Positions 1 to 8,973 of a stretch of DNA of 64,000 nucleotides are shown here, one piece after another. Position 1 is the stretch's first letter. Each line of letters begins with the position of its first letter. Source of the stretch: Colwellia demingiae (GTDB lineage Bacteria; Pseudomonadota; Gammaproteobacteria; Enterobacterales; Alteromonadaceae); contig NZ_VOLT01000002.1 of NCBI RefSeq assembly GCF_007954275.1, positions 372,001 to 436,000 of the forward strand, read 5' to 3'. A program made the translations under genes and the position numbers. A model generated the notes under the pieces. The model saw only the letters and a list, made by a program, of their open reading frames with translations. It searched no databases and was not told the origin of the DNA.

Positions 1-13
1 GTTAAGGTAAAAA

Positions 14-871
14 ATGACACGTGTATTAGATGAATTATCAGCGTTATTAAAACTAGAAGTTATTGAACAAGGCATCTATCGAGGACAAAGCCAAGATTTA
101 GGCTATAAAGCTCTCTTTGGTGGTCAAGTTATGGGCCAAGCGCTTTCAGCTGCTCAAGAAACGATTGCTGCTAATCGCTCTGTTCATTCGCTACATTATT
201 ATTTTTTACGTCCTGGTGACGCTAGCTTACCTGTTGTTTATGAAGTAGAAGTCATTCGTGATGGTTCGAGTTTTAGCACCCGTAGAGTGCAAGCAGTGCA
301 AAACGGTAAAGCCATATTCTATATGACAGCGTCTTTTCAACATGCTGAAACAGGCTTTGACCACCAAGATACAATGCCAAAGGTGACTGCTCCCGAAGAT
401 CTTCCATCATTCACTGATTATATAAAAGCCAACCAAGACTATATACCTAAGTCATTGCGCGAAAAGTTTCTTGCTGAAAAGCCTATTGATGTTCGTCCTG
501 TTCAGCAATATAACTGGTTGCAACCAAAACCAACAGATTCTGTAAGCCAAATGTGGATAAAGGCCAATGGAGATTTACCTGATGATTTAGGCATACATAC
601 CTATATGTTAGCTTACACGTCAGATTTCCATTTTTTACCGACGGCATTACTACCTCATGGTGCCAGTCATTGGCAACCAAACTTCCAAATTGCCACTATA
701 GATCACGCTATGTGGTTCCATCGTCCATTTCGCTTTGATGATTGGTTACTTTATTGTATGGATAGTCCGTCTGCGAGTAATGGTCGCGGGTTAGTGAGAG
801 GACAAATATATAATCGTCAGGGGGAGTTAGTTGCCTCTACCATGCAGGAAGGTGTGATTAGGCAACGATAA
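14..871 (+). CDS. tesB: Acyl-CoA thioesterase II (TesB)
   Basis: Hydrolyses medium- to long-chain acyl-CoA to free fatty acid and CoA in the cytoplasm. The 285-residue length is that of E. coli TesB, and the double hot-dog layout is visible: the N-terminal FGGQVMGQAL segment (about 35-44), the HSLHYYFLRPG strand (about 58-68), then in the second half DHAMWFHRPF (about 222-231) and the GQIYNRQGELVASTMQEG end. These contain the family's Asp and Gln active-site positions. An AAGG ribosome site lies 5-8 bases before the ATG. It appears to be a single-gene unit, followed by the convergent gene at 948. Identification is from sequence recognition; substrate range is not visible. Confidence 0.93.
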   Translation: MTRVLDELSALLKLEVIEQGIYRGQSQDLGYKALFGGQVMGQALSAAQETIAANRSVHSLHYYFLRPGDASLPVVYEVEVIRDGSSFSTRRVQAVQNGKAIFYMTASFQHAETGFDHQDTMPKVTAPEDLPSFTDYIKANQDYIPKSLREKFLAEKPIDVRPVQQYNWLQPKPTDSVSQMWIKANGDLPDDLGIHTYMLAYTSDFHFLPTALLPHGASHWQPNFQIATIDHAMWFHRPFRFDDWLLYCMDSPSASNGRGLVRGQIYNRQGELVASTMQEGVIRQR

Positions 872-947
872 CTATTAGTAACGTGGTTATAAATCTATAG
901 TCACGTTACTTTTTAGACAAGTTGCTTTGCAGTCAAGTAAATGACAG

Positions 948-1499
948 CTATATAGCACGTGTTCTTTTTTCTAATACTTTACGTTTTTCAACCGCTAGTG
1001 AAGTGACGCGCGCTTTTAATACCGGCTCTAAACCTAACATAAAGTACACTTCAGCCATTAAAAATAATGGCCCAATCAGAAACTGGCTCAAATCATCCAC
1101 AAAAGCCGGTTTGGCTTTTTCATAATAATGACCAATAAACTGAATAATCCATCCAACAACAAATAAACCTAGTGCGATATAAATCAAACCCGCTGTACCA
1201 CTCAATAATTGCGCAATAAACAAGTTAATTAATATATATATCAGCATGCCCAATGCTAATAAACGATGCAAAAAAATATAGTAAATAGCGACTACAGAAA
1301 AAATAGCCATCGCTAAGGTATAGTGCAAAGTCACTTGAGTACTAAAAACATCATCCATGGTTATTTCAAATGTAATGGTACTCAACATCAGTGTTACTGC
1401 TAACACTATCAAAGGTACTCCAACAAAATGGGTATTGATGTTTTTCTGATTCAAATGCACACTTTTATAACGCGCTAATTGCTCTTCAATTGACTTCAT
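948..1499 (-). CDS. Mpo1-like (DUF962) integral membrane protein
   Basis: A 183-residue membrane protein of the DUF962/Mpo1 family, whose yeast member is an Fe(II)-dependent dioxygenase acting on 2-hydroxy fatty acids. The N-terminus has the family signature YKSVHLNQKNINTHFVGVP (about 11-29), with His residues placed as in the metal-binding set, followed by four to five hydrophobic segments. The C-terminal tail is basic. It lies just after (15 bases) the MscS-type gene on the same strand and could be co-transcribed with it. The bacterial substrate is unknown; the yeast activity is only a family-level hint. Confidence 0.8.
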   Translation of the reverse strand: MKSIEEQLARYKSVHLNQKNINTHFVGVPLIVLAVTLMLSTITFEITMDDVFSTQVTLHYTLAMAIFSVVAIYYIFLHRLLALGMLIYILINLFIAQLLSGTAGLIYIALGLFVVGWIIQFIGHYYEKAKPAFVDDLSQFLIGPLFLMAEVYFMLGLEPVLKARVTSLAVEKRKVLEKRTRAI

Positions 1500-1513
1500 T
1501 TAAATACCCTATG

Positions 1514-2767
1514 CTATGAATTTTTCTGCCAATCATGACCACTAGGATGTTGAAAAACACGCAAGTCAAACTGTGGTGCAATGGCAAAAAGGTGGTCAAA
1601 AATATCAGCTTGAATTGTCTCGTAAGCGCTCCAATCTGTGGTGTTTGCAAAACAGTATATTTCCAGTGGCAAGCCAGTTTGCGTAGCGGTTAACTGCCTA
1701 ACCATACATGTCAGATCATCACGAATATGACTATTTTGTTGTAAGTACTTAGTAATATAAGCACGAAACGTTCCTATGTTAGTCAATTGTCGACTATTTA
1801 AGGAAGTAAACGATTGGGCAATTTCATCGCTATTATTGTCTTCTTCACTCAGCGCCAACTCTTGTTTTTTATCACTAAGGTAATCTTGTAATAAATATGC
1901 ATTTGTTAATTGGTTTATTTTTTCAGTACTGCAGAAATCAATACTAGCAATATCAATAATAACGGTACGCTTTATACGTCGTGCCCCCGTATGATACATA
2001 TTGCGCCAGTTTTTAAAAGAATCACTAATCAGCGCGTAAGTAGGTACTGTAGTAATAGTTTTATCAAAATTTTCTATTTTCACCGTACTTAGACCTATTT
2101 CTAGTACATCGCCATCTGCACCATATTTGGGTAACTCAACCCAGTCACCTGCAACGACCATTCTATTCGCTGAGATTTGAATACTAGCGACCAAGCCTTT
2201 AATTGTGTCTTGAAAAACCAACAATAGTACCGCGGTCAAAGCACCTAGACCACTTAATAGATAAACAGGTGAACGGTCAATTATAAGCGAAACAATGATA
2301 ATACTGGTCACTAAATATAAAGCTAATTTAATGATTTGAATAATAGCGCTTAATGGTAAAAAGCGTTGTTTGGCACTTTCTTTATAGATGCTTCGACTGA
2401 CATTAAGTAAGGCGCTAATACAACGTGATATTTGAAAAGTAAGTAACACTTTACTCAATAAAATGAGTAAAGTACTGGCAATACTGGTGGTTTCTAAGAT
2501 AAGTGGCGTTAAGAAGAGCATCAATACAAACGGCAGCAGTAAAGCCATACGACTGAGCACGCCATGCTCCATCAATGCATCATCCCAGGTGTTTTTACTA
2601 TTAATAATGACCTTATTCATTAAACCCAAGACTTGATATTTCGCAACATAATAACTTAGGCTAGAAATCAACAAGATCACACCTATACCTACAGCTGTTG
2701 CGCTACTGGCTAAATATTTCAAGCTAATGCCTTGCTCACTCAGCCAAATACTGATCAGTTCATTCAT
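1514..2767 (-). CDS. MscS-family mechanosensitive channel (YbdG-like)
   Basis: Inner-membrane mechanosensitive channel, probably involved in osmotic adaptation. The N-terminal half has about five hydrophobic helices. The typical pore-lining/beta-domain transition follows (LSGLGALTAVLLLVFQD, then VVAGDWVELPKYGADGDVLEIG), and the soluble C-terminal domain is longer than in E. coli MscS, as in YbdG/YnaI-type proteins. I place the start at MNELISIWL because AGGAG lies 6 bases upstream of that ATG; an in-frame ATG 27 bases further upstream has no such site. About 417 residues. It is followed closely by the DUF962 gene. Confidence 0.87.
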   Translation of the reverse strand: MNELISIWLSEQGISLKYLASSATAVGIGVILLISSLSYYVAKYQVLGLMNKVIINSKNTWDDALMEHGVLSRMALLLPFVLMLFLTPLILETTSIASTLLILLSKVLLTFQISRCISALLNVSRSIYKESAKQRFLPLSAIIQIIKLALYLVTSIIIVSLIIDRSPVYLLSGLGALTAVLLLVFQDTIKGLVASIQISANRMVVAGDWVELPKYGADGDVLEIGLSTVKIENFDKTITTVPTYALISDSFKNWRNMYHTGARRIKRTVIIDIASIDFCSTEKINQLTNAYLLQDYLSDKKQELALSEEDNNSDEIAQSFTSLNSRQLTNIGTFRAYITKYLQQNSHIRDDLTCMVRQLTATQTGLPLEIYCFANTTDWSAYETIQADIFDHLFAIAPQFDLRVFQHPSGHDWQKNS

Positions 2768-2770
2768 ATA

Positions 2771-2778
2771 CTTCTCCT
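2771..2778 (-). promoter_or_regulatory. Ribosome binding site deciding the MscS start
   Basis: AGGAGAAG on the minus strand, a strong Shine-Dalgarno match ending just before the ATG at 2767. It favours MNELIS over the upstream MPIRWQ start. Confidence 0.75.
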
Positions 2779-2827
2779 GCCATCTTATTGGCAAGTAGCT
2801 TAGTTAAGGGACAATACGCGTTTAAAT

Positions 2828-3739
2828 TTAGTCATCACGTTGAGCATTATGTTGCTGTCTCATGTTCTCAAGTCTTGCATCTTTATCATGCCAAAATTGC
2901 GTTAACCATTTTTGAAAAGCAATTCTATCATTTCGATCTGAAAAATTGATATGCCCCAACTCACTAGCAATATCGAATGTATGGATATCAATGTGTACAT
3001 TTTCCACCTGCCCATAGATAAAATCACTGAAATTTGGAATTCCATCGGGATAATAAATAGTAACATCAACAATTTTAGTCAAATGCTCACCCATAGCATC
3101 CAATACAAAAGAGATGCCGCCTGACTTAGGTTTCAACATATGTTGAAAAGGAGAGCCTTGTTTATCATGCTTTTTTTGACTAAAACGCGTGCCTTCAATA
3201 AAATTCATCACGCTAACGGGTTTGTGTTTAAACTTAGCACACGCATTTCGAGTCGTTTCTAAGTCTTTACCACGTAGATGAGGATTCTTCTTCAAGAAAG
3301 CTTGGCTATATCGTTTCATAAAAGGAAAGTCGAGAGCCCACCAAGCGAGTCCAAGCAGAGGTACATAAATAAGTTCTTTTTTTAAGAAGAATTTTAAAAA
3401 TGGAATGTTTCCGTGTAAAGCACGTTGTAAAACGACAATATCAACCCAACTTTGATGGTTTGCTAACACCAAATACCAATCATTAATTTTAAGTTCTTCT
3501 AAACCTGTCACCACGATATTTGTTTTAGTAAATATATTTTGAATTATACTATTTGTTGCAACCCAATTACTGGCCATTAAATCAAGTAAGTAGCTGAATA
3601 TTTTTTTTGAAAAAGTTAATGGAATTAATGCTTTAAACAGTGAAAAAACTAAAATAGGTAACAGCCAAAATATGGTATTAAGGATATAAAGGGAAAAGGA
3701 TATAAAACCGATCAATTTGGCTGGTAAGAAATTTAGCAT
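2828..3739 (-). CDS. YihG-type lysophospholipid acyltransferase
   Basis: Membrane-associated PlsC-superfamily acyltransferase, 303 residues, probably acylating lysophosphatidate or lysophospholipids. Visible features are an N-terminal hydrophobic region (about 8-45), the HX4D catalytic motif in NHQSWVDI (about 93-100) and the second motif FIEGTRF (about 180-186). The combination of NHQSWVDI, the long C-terminal part and length near 300 matches the YihG/LCLAT1-like group rather than the essential 240-residue PlsC. It is transcribed away from proB. The exact acyl acceptor cannot be read from sequence. Confidence 0.85.
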   Translation of the reverse strand: MLNFLPAKLIGFISFSLYILNTIFWLLPILVFSLFKALIPLTFSKKIFSYLLDLMASNWVATNSIIQNIFTKTNIVVTGLEELKINDWYLVLANHQSWVDIVVLQRALHGNIPFLKFFLKKELIYVPLLGLAWWALDFPFMKRYSQAFLKKNPHLRGKDLETTRNACAKFKHKPVSVMNFIEGTRFSQKKHDKQGSPFQHMLKPKSGGISFVLDAMGEHLTKIVDVTIYYPDGIPNFSDFIYGQVENVHIDIHTFDIASELGHINFSDRNDRIAFQKWLTQFWHDKDARLENMRQQHNAQRDD

Positions 3740-4104
3740 ATCTTGATAATAACTAATAATAATAGATAAGTAACACGGATAACGTCATTTAATCATGATT
3801 CAGCTAATAATTAAATTTTTTTATTACTCCTCTATCACGCAATTCATTTTAAAATCACACTATTCGTTAAATAATCGTTAAATTATTATTTTGGGTAAAA
3901 AGTGATCTCTTTTTTTTTATCATCCAAGAATAACGCTGTTTACGTGAATATAAGGGTGTAAAACACATGGTTACATGCAAATACTTTATAAAACGATTGA
4001 AAATAGACTTTTTAGTGTTTTCTAATAGTGAATAATTACCTTTAATAATTGAGTTTTTAATCAGTTTCAAGCATACTCGAACTAGCTTAATAATAGGAGA
4101 TAAA
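3740..4104. other. Intergenic region between acyltransferase and proB
   Basis: A divergent, very AT-rich spacer that must contain the promoters of both the acyltransferase gene and proB. I see no RNA gene or clear repeat. An open frame running antisense into proB looks like a shadow of proB. A good ribosome site (AGGAG) precedes proB at about 4096-4100. Confidence 0.5.
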
Positions 4105-5202
4105 ATGAACTTTAATAGAGCTGTAATCAAAGTCGGTAGTGCTTTAGTAGCACCCAGTCGCGATGGTTGTAGTGGCCAATATATCTTAGCAATTGCACAA
4201 TTCATTACCAAATGCCAACAGCAAGGTAAGGAAATTATTTTAGTTTCATCCGGTGGTGTCGCTGCTGGCCGTACTATCATTCAACACGGCTCCCCCAAAC
4301 TCTCACTATCCACTAAAAAAGCCATGGCAAGCGTTGGTCAAATGCAAATGATGGCTAATTGGCAACGTTTCTTTGATGTTCCTTGTAGCCAGATACTCAT
4401 TACCCAAAATGATTTAGCGGACAGAGAACGCTTTATAAGCATTCAAGAAACAATAAAAATTCAATTAGCCAATGGCGTGTTACCCATTGTTAATGAGAAT
4501 GATACCGTCACCACCAAAGCACTTGCTATCGGCGATAATGACAATATAGCCGCGTTAGTTGCTCAGGCATGTGAAGCGGACAGTTTATTCATATTAAGTG
4601 ATATTGATGGTGTATTTACCAAAGACCCAAATATCAATGACGATGCCGTATTAATCCCAAATATCGATAAGATTACTGATGAAATTTATGCCATGGCTGG
4701 CACTAGTCGTAATCCTTTAGCGAGCGGAGGCATGAAAACTAAAATACAAGCCGCTGAAAAAGCCGTTGAACACGGTATAAATACTTATATCGTTAACGGC
4801 ACTAAAAGTGAGGTATTTAGCTCACTTTTAGCAAAAGTTAATCCAGGTACTCGTTTTGCCGCAGATAAAGATATTATTACCGCTAAAAAGCATTGGTTAA
4901 AACATACTTTAAAAAGCCGAGGTAAAATTAAACTCGACCCTGGTGCTGTTAATGCCGTCGTTAACAAAGGTGCTTCTTTATTACCATCGGGTATAAAATC
5001 AGTGACTAATAGATTTAAAGCCGGTGATGCCATCGATTTAGTTGATGCAAGAAATAATGCGGTGATTGCCAAAGGCATTACTTTGTATAGTCACTATGAC
5101 TTAAAAAGAATTATGGGCAAACACAGTAATGATATCACCGATATTTTAGGGCATGACCAAGGCGATGTTGTAGTTCACCGTGATGATATGGTTATTTTAT
5201 GA
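4105..5202 (+). CDS. proB: Glutamate 5-kinase
   Basis: First step of proline synthesis: ATP-dependent phosphorylation of glutamate to gamma-glutamyl phosphate. The amino acid kinase domain begins with VIKVGSALV (about 8-16), followed by VSSGGVAAGR (about 48-57), IVNENDTV (about 131-138) and GDNDNIAALVA (about 146-156). A C-terminal PUA domain starts near residue 270 (RGKIKLDPGAVNAV). The 365-residue length is normal for the two-domain enzyme. It is followed by proA after 66 bases, the usual proBA operon. The kinase-PUA form is normally feedback-inhibited by proline. Confidence 0.97.
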   Translation: MNFNRAVIKVGSALVAPSRDGCSGQYILAIAQFITKCQQQGKEIILVSSGGVAAGRTIIQHGSPKLSLSTKKAMASVGQMQMMANWQRFFDVPCSQILITQNDLADRERFISIQETIKIQLANGVLPIVNENDTVTTKALAIGDNDNIAALVAQACEADSLFILSDIDGVFTKDPNINDDAVLIPNIDKITDEIYAMAGTSRNPLASGGMKTKIQAAEKAVEHGINTYIVNGTKSEVFSSLLAKVNPGTRFAADKDIITAKKHWLKHTLKSRGKIKLDPGAVNAVVNKGASLLPSGIKSVTNRFKAGDAIDLVDARNNAVIAKGITLYSHYDLKRIMGKHSNDITDILGHDQGDVVVHRDDMVIL

Positions 5203-5268
5203 TTAGACTAAAATAGTTATAGTAAATAGATTAAAACCACTTAAACAATTTTTGACAAGAGTAGCAAA

Positions 5269-6525
5269 ATGACTGATTTTAATATCGCCACTATGGCACA
5301 AAAGGCTAAACAAGCCAGCAGAGTGGCTGCACAACTTAACAGTAGTGAAAAAAATGCGCTATTAAATGACATTGCCACTGCAATTGAAAATAATAGTGAT
5401 GCCATTATCAAAGAGAACAGTAAAGATATTGCCGCAGGTAGAGAAAAAGGCCTGTCGCAAGCCATGTTGGACCGATTAGTGCTAACGGATAAAGGCATTA
5501 AGGATATGAGTTCTGCTATCCGTGAAATTGTTGCTCTAACGGATCCGGTTGGAGATATTGATAAACTATCATTACGCCCGAATGGCATTCAAGTCGGTAA
5601 AATGCGCATCCCTCTTGGCGTTATAGCCATGATTTATGAAGCGCGTCCCAATGTTACAGCAGAAGCTGCCGCCTTATGTATTAAATCGGGTAATGCCGTG
5701 ATTTTACGTGGTGGCTCAGAAGCAATTCATTCCAACTTAGCTATCGCTCACTGCTTACATCAGGTATTAACGACTCATAATGTTGATGAGCATATTGTTA
5801 GTGTTATTCCTGATACTAGCCGCAGTGTTATTGAACAACTATTGCAACAAAGCGACACGATTGACCTCGTTATTCCACGTGGCGGTGAAGGCTTGATCCG
5901 CTATGTTAGTGAAAATAGTCGTATTCCTGTTATCCAACATTATAAGGGCGTATGTCATTTATACATTGATAAATACGCAGACTTAGATAAAGCTATCAAC
6001 ATTTTAGTTAATGGTAAAACCCAAAAACCAAGTGCTTGTAACGCCTTTGAAACCGTTTTGGTACATAGTGATATTAGTGAAAGGTTTTTACCCCTAGCAG
6101 CTAAAGCACTCAATGATGCTGCACAAGTTAAAGTTCATGCGTGTCAAAATAGTGTTGGGTTTTTTCCTAATGCTGAGCTGGCAACTGAAGAAGATTATCA
6201 AGCGGAGTATTTAGCGCAAGAAATTGCGGTGAAGGTAGTGAGCAGCTTTGATACGGCAATTAGTCATATCAATCAATTTACCTCTGATCATACTGAAGTA
6301 ATTATCAGCCAAGACATTTCACGCAGCCAAAAATTCATTCGCCAAATAAACTCCTCAGTAGTAATGGTGAATGCCTCTTCACGCTTCTCAGATGGTAACC
6401 AATTAGGCTTAGGTTCGGAAATAGGCATATCTACCAGTAAACTACATGCTTATGGTCCAATGGGCTTAGAAGCGTTAACCACTGAAAAATTTGTTGTTTT
6501 TGGCGATGGTCAAGTTCGACTATAA
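5269..6525 (+). CDS. proA: Gamma-glutamyl phosphate reductase
   Basis: Second step of proline synthesis: NADPH-dependent reduction of glutamyl phosphate to glutamate semialdehyde, working with ProB. At 418 residues it has the usual size. The catalytic cysteine lies in KPSACNAFETVLVH (about residue 255), and the GVIAMIYEARPNVT and SRFSDGNQLGLGSEIGIST segments are typical. It is the second gene of proBA. Unusually, the last 19 codons and the 3' flank form the first unit of a 106-bp tandem array that continues after the stop, so two further copies of the C-terminal coding sequence follow the gene. Confidence 0.97.
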   Translation: MTDFNIATMAQKAKQASRVAAQLNSSEKNALLNDIATAIENNSDAIIKENSKDIAAGREKGLSQAMLDRLVLTDKGIKDMSSAIREIVALTDPVGDIDKLSLRPNGIQVGKMRIPLGVIAMIYEARPNVTAEAAALCIKSGNAVILRGGSEAIHSNLAIAHCLHQVLTTHNVDEHIVSVIPDTSRSVIEQLLQQSDTIDLVIPRGGEGLIRYVSENSRIPVIQHYKGVCHLYIDKYADLDKAINILVNGKTQKPSACNAFETVLVHSDISERFLPLAAKALNDAAQVKVHACQNSVGFFPNAELATEEDYQAEYLAQEIAVKVVSSFDTAISHINQFTSDHTEVIISQDISRSQKFIRQINSSVVMVNASSRFSDGNQLGLGSEIGISTSKLHAYGPMGLEALTTEKFVVFGDGQVRL

Positions 6526-6790
6526 ACAATAGAGTCACTATAACAATATGCCTATGGAACTCTTATTAGGCATAGAAGCGTTAACCACTGAGAAATTTGT
6601 TGTTTTTGGCGATGGTCAAGTTCGACTATAAACAATAGAGTCGCTATAACAATATGCCTATGGAACTTTTATTAGGCATAGAAGCATTAACCACTGAGAA
6701 ATTTGTTGTTTTTGGTGATGGTCAAGTTCGACTATAGACAATAGAGTCACTATAACAATATGCCTATGGAACTCTTATTAGGCATAGAAG
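6467..6790 (+). repeat. 106-bp tandem repeat made from the proA 3' end
   Basis: Three consecutive units starting at 6467, 6573 and 6679 (exact 106-bp period), plus six bases of a fourth. Unit 1 contains the last 19 codons of proA and its stop; all units contain the hairpin TATGCCTA...TAGGCATA (first copy 6547-6574). In units 2 and 3 the coding tail remains open from an upstream ATG (6554-6631 and 6660-6737, 25 codons each). The few differences inside the coding part (GAA/GAG, GCG/GCA, GGC/GGT, CTC/CTT, TAA/TAG) are all silent. No ribosome site precedes these ATGs. Confidence 0.93.
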
Positions 6791-6826
6791 TGAGAAGCTT
6801 ATATTTAGTAAACGATGACGATAAAT

Positions 6827-6863
6827 AAAAAAGCCTAAGATTCAAAAGATCTTAGGCTTTTTT
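6827..6863. terminator. Bidirectional terminator, proA / hypothetical
   Basis: A 15-bp perfect stem (AAAAAAGCCTAAGAT with ATCTTAGGCTTTTTT) and a 7-base loop, with A and T tracts on the two sides. It serves proBA on the plus strand and the convergent gene at 6880 on the minus strand. Confidence 0.9.
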
Positions 6864-6879
6864 TACTTAAATTTAACGC

Positions 6880-7281
6880 TTAATGAACACGTCGTGCATT
6901 TGGTTTTTGTTTCACAATGCTCAATGCTAAACGGTCTGCCCATTGCCCGTCATGTTTATTCTGACAAGCTTGTTCACTATCAAAGCGAACGCTTTTTTTA
7001 ATATTTTTAACAACAACCCCTACTTTTAACAATTGCTTCTGGATAGTCGCGATCATTATTTCATCTTGTTGCAACGCCTTCATTGCGTCAATTTCTTCAT
7101 CGGTATTAAATACACACGTAACAACTAAACTACCGGGGAAGTTAGTGTAATTGGCTCTATGGGTTAACCAAACAAAACCTGCCACCTCATGCAAAGATGA
7201 CTCACACGCTATAGTTAATGCCTTGCAGACGTTATTATCAATTTTTTGATTCGTTTTGCTTAATTTCATCATTATTATCAT
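6880..7281 (-). CDS. Conserved hypothetical protein (often named Fis-family in relatives)
   Basis: A 133-residue soluble protein with no signal peptide or membrane segment. It contains a recognisable conserved block (GFVWLTHRANYTNFPGSLVV, about 35-54), an acidic middle and a basic C-terminus. I recall similar proteins in Vibrio and Shewanella labelled as Fis-family regulators, but I see no convincing Fis helix-turn-helix at the C-terminus, so that label is doubtful. It is divergent from the YegD-like gene. The start could be either of two nearby ATGs (MIIMMKL...). Function unknown. Confidence 0.7.
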   Translation of the reverse strand: MIIMMKLSKTNQKIDNNVCKALTIACESSLHEVAGFVWLTHRANYTNFPGSLVVTCVFNTDEEIDAMKALQQDEIMIATIQKQLLKVGVVVKNIKKSVRFDSEQACQNKHDGQWADRLALSIVKQKPNARRVH

Positions 7282-7397
7282 ACCAATTCAATTTTATCCA
7301 TTTTAACTGTGCCTAAAAGGGAACACAATAAAACCGTTTACGTTAAATTTTTCTACTTCTGACTAAAACCCACTAAAAAGTAAAATTCACCGACTAA

Positions 7398-7418
7398 TAC
7401 CAATCGGATTAATGCTTG
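7398..7418. repeat. ATACCAATCGGATTAA-type intergenic repeat
   Basis: The string ATACCAATCGGATTAAT lies in the yegD upstream region. A related ATACCAAACGGATTAAT occurs at about 56336, upstream of the malic enzyme gene. I recognise this as a common dispersed repeat in Alteromonadales genomes; here it may overlap the promoter. Confidence 0.55.
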
Positions 7419-7482
7419 TGATTTTCTTAGTTACTGAGTATGCTACGCGGCCATTTTCTTGTAGGCATTCTCGTAGGTATTA

Positions 7483-8844
7483 ATGATGATAGGTTTTGAT
7501 TACGGTACATCCAACTGTGGTGTCGCCACTATGCGTAACGGCCAACCCCACATTATTCCGCTATTAGGTGATGAATCATACATTGCTTCAAATCTATATG
7601 CCCCAAGTCGCGATGTTATCGCCAATTGGCTTTCTCAACAGTTGGCTAGCCCACAACAAGCAAACTTTATCGCTGAGAGAAAAAGTCAGTTACAAAAAGG
7701 TCAAGCAGCGCTGCGAGAGTTAAAATTTGACGGTATTTCCAGTGAATTACTCTTTGGTAAAGCTGCCTTAGCGCAGTACCTTGAAGACCCCGAAGAAGGC
7801 TATTACATCAAATCACCTAAGTCATTTCTTGGTGCTAGTGGTTTAGCGACGGCACAGATTCAATTTTTTGAAGATATTGTTGCTTGTATGATGAGTAATG
7901 TAAAAAATCTCACTGAACAAGTACTGCAAAAAGAAGTTACACAAACGGTTATCGGTCGACCTATTAATTTCCAAGGCTTACATGGTGAAGAAAGTAACCG
8001 ACAAGCCATCAGCGTATTAACTAATGCGGCAAAACGTGTTGGTTTTAAAGACGTTGAGTTTCAGTATGAGCCCGTTGCGGCAGGTTTCGAGTTTGAAAGC
8101 TCACTAACAAAAGAAACACGGGTATTAGTTGTTGATATCGGTGGCGGAACGAGTGATTGTTCAATGCTTCTGATGAGCCCAAATTTCACTGACAACGATA
8201 ATCGTAACGATCATCTGCTCGCTCATACCGGTGTTCGTGTGGCAGGTAATGACTTTGATATTCAATTAGCCTTACAAGGCATCATGCCGAGCTTTGGCAT
8301 GAATAGTTTATTGAAGACGGGTAAACCCATGCCAACAAGTAGTTTTTACCAAGCGCTAGCAATTAATAACATTAACGAGCAAACAGAATTTTACAGTGCC
8401 AAAAATAGACGTAATTTGATTCAATTATCTCGTGATGCCAAAGAAACCGCTATTATTGAACGCTTAGTAGCCGTGCACGACCATAAACTTAGTTATCAAT
8501 TAGTCAATGCCGCTGAACAAGCAAAAATCGAACTAACAGAGCAAACTAAGCAAACGATTGACTTAAGTGATGTTACTGATGGACTTTGTGCTGAAGTTAC
8601 CAAAGAAACCTTGCGTTCAGCCAATAAACGTACTTTAGAAAGCATTGCTAATATAATGCACTCAGCTGTCCAACAAGCCCAGTGTCAACCTGAAGTGATT
8701 TTTGTCACTGGTGGTACCGCAAAATCTCCTGTATTGAGTGAGTTTTTACAGCAACAAATGCCTAATATCCCAATTGTTGTTGGAGATCATTTTGGAAGCG
8801 TTACTTCAGGTTTGGCGCGTTGGGCTGAGAAAATATATCAATAA
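7483..8844 (+). CDS. yegD: YegD-like Hsp70-family protein
   Basis: A 453-residue actin-fold ATPase of the Hsp70 superfamily that lacks the DnaK substrate-binding and lid domains. It has the phosphate-1 motif GFDYGTSNCGVA (about 4-15) and the phosphate-2 motif VVDIGGGTSDCSML (about 218-231). The C-terminal adenosine motif is in VIFVTGGTAKSPVL. This matches E. coli YegD in size and motifs. Its client or role is not established. It stands alone, flanked by a terminator at 8907. Confidence 0.88.
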   Translation: MMIGFDYGTSNCGVATMRNGQPHIIPLLGDESYIASNLYAPSRDVIANWLSQQLASPQQANFIAERKSQLQKGQAALRELKFDGISSELLFGKAALAQYLEDPEEGYYIKSPKSFLGASGLATAQIQFFEDIVACMMSNVKNLTEQVLQKEVTQTVIGRPINFQGLHGEESNRQAISVLTNAAKRVGFKDVEFQYEPVAAGFEFESSLTKETRVLVVDIGGGTSDCSMLLMSPNFTDNDNRNDHLLAHTGVRVAGNDFDIQLALQGIMPSFGMNSLLKTGKPMPTSSFYQALAINNINEQTEFYSAKNRRNLIQLSRDAKETAIIERLVAVHDHKLSYQLVNAAEQAKIELTEQTKQTIDLSDVTDGLCAEVTKETLRSANKRTLESIANIMHSAVQQAQCQPEVIFVTGGTAKSPVLSEFLQQQMPNIPIVVGDHFGSVTSGLARWAEKIYQ

Positions 8845-8906
8845 TCAATTTAACGTTTAGTTTGTTAATAATTAAACGCTGGTAAATTGAGTAAATTAAA
8901 GTAAAA

Positions 8907-8931
8907 AAAACGACGCTCCATGCGTCGTTTT
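8907..8931. terminator. Bidirectional terminator, yegD / nfeD
   Basis: Perfect 10-bp stem AAAACGACGC / GCGTCGTTTT with a 5-base loop between the convergent ends of yegD and the nfeD-like gene. The A and T runs allow use in both directions. Confidence 0.88.
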
Positions 8932-8973
8932 AGTTAGCGGCTGTAAATATTTCAGCCCTAAAATCCATTCAAT

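Noticed and set aside
3867..4280. 137-codon antisense frame at the proB start
   Set aside because: It overlaps the well-supported proB on the opposite strand and has no recognisable protein features.
6554..6737. Two 25-codon frames inside the proA tail repeats as real small genes
   Set aside because: No ribosome binding site; the start lies inside the repeated hairpin. Silent changes are more easily explained by origin from proA.
6467..6790. CRISPR array
   Set aside because: The tandem units are contiguous 106-bp copies with no unique spacers, and no cas genes are present.
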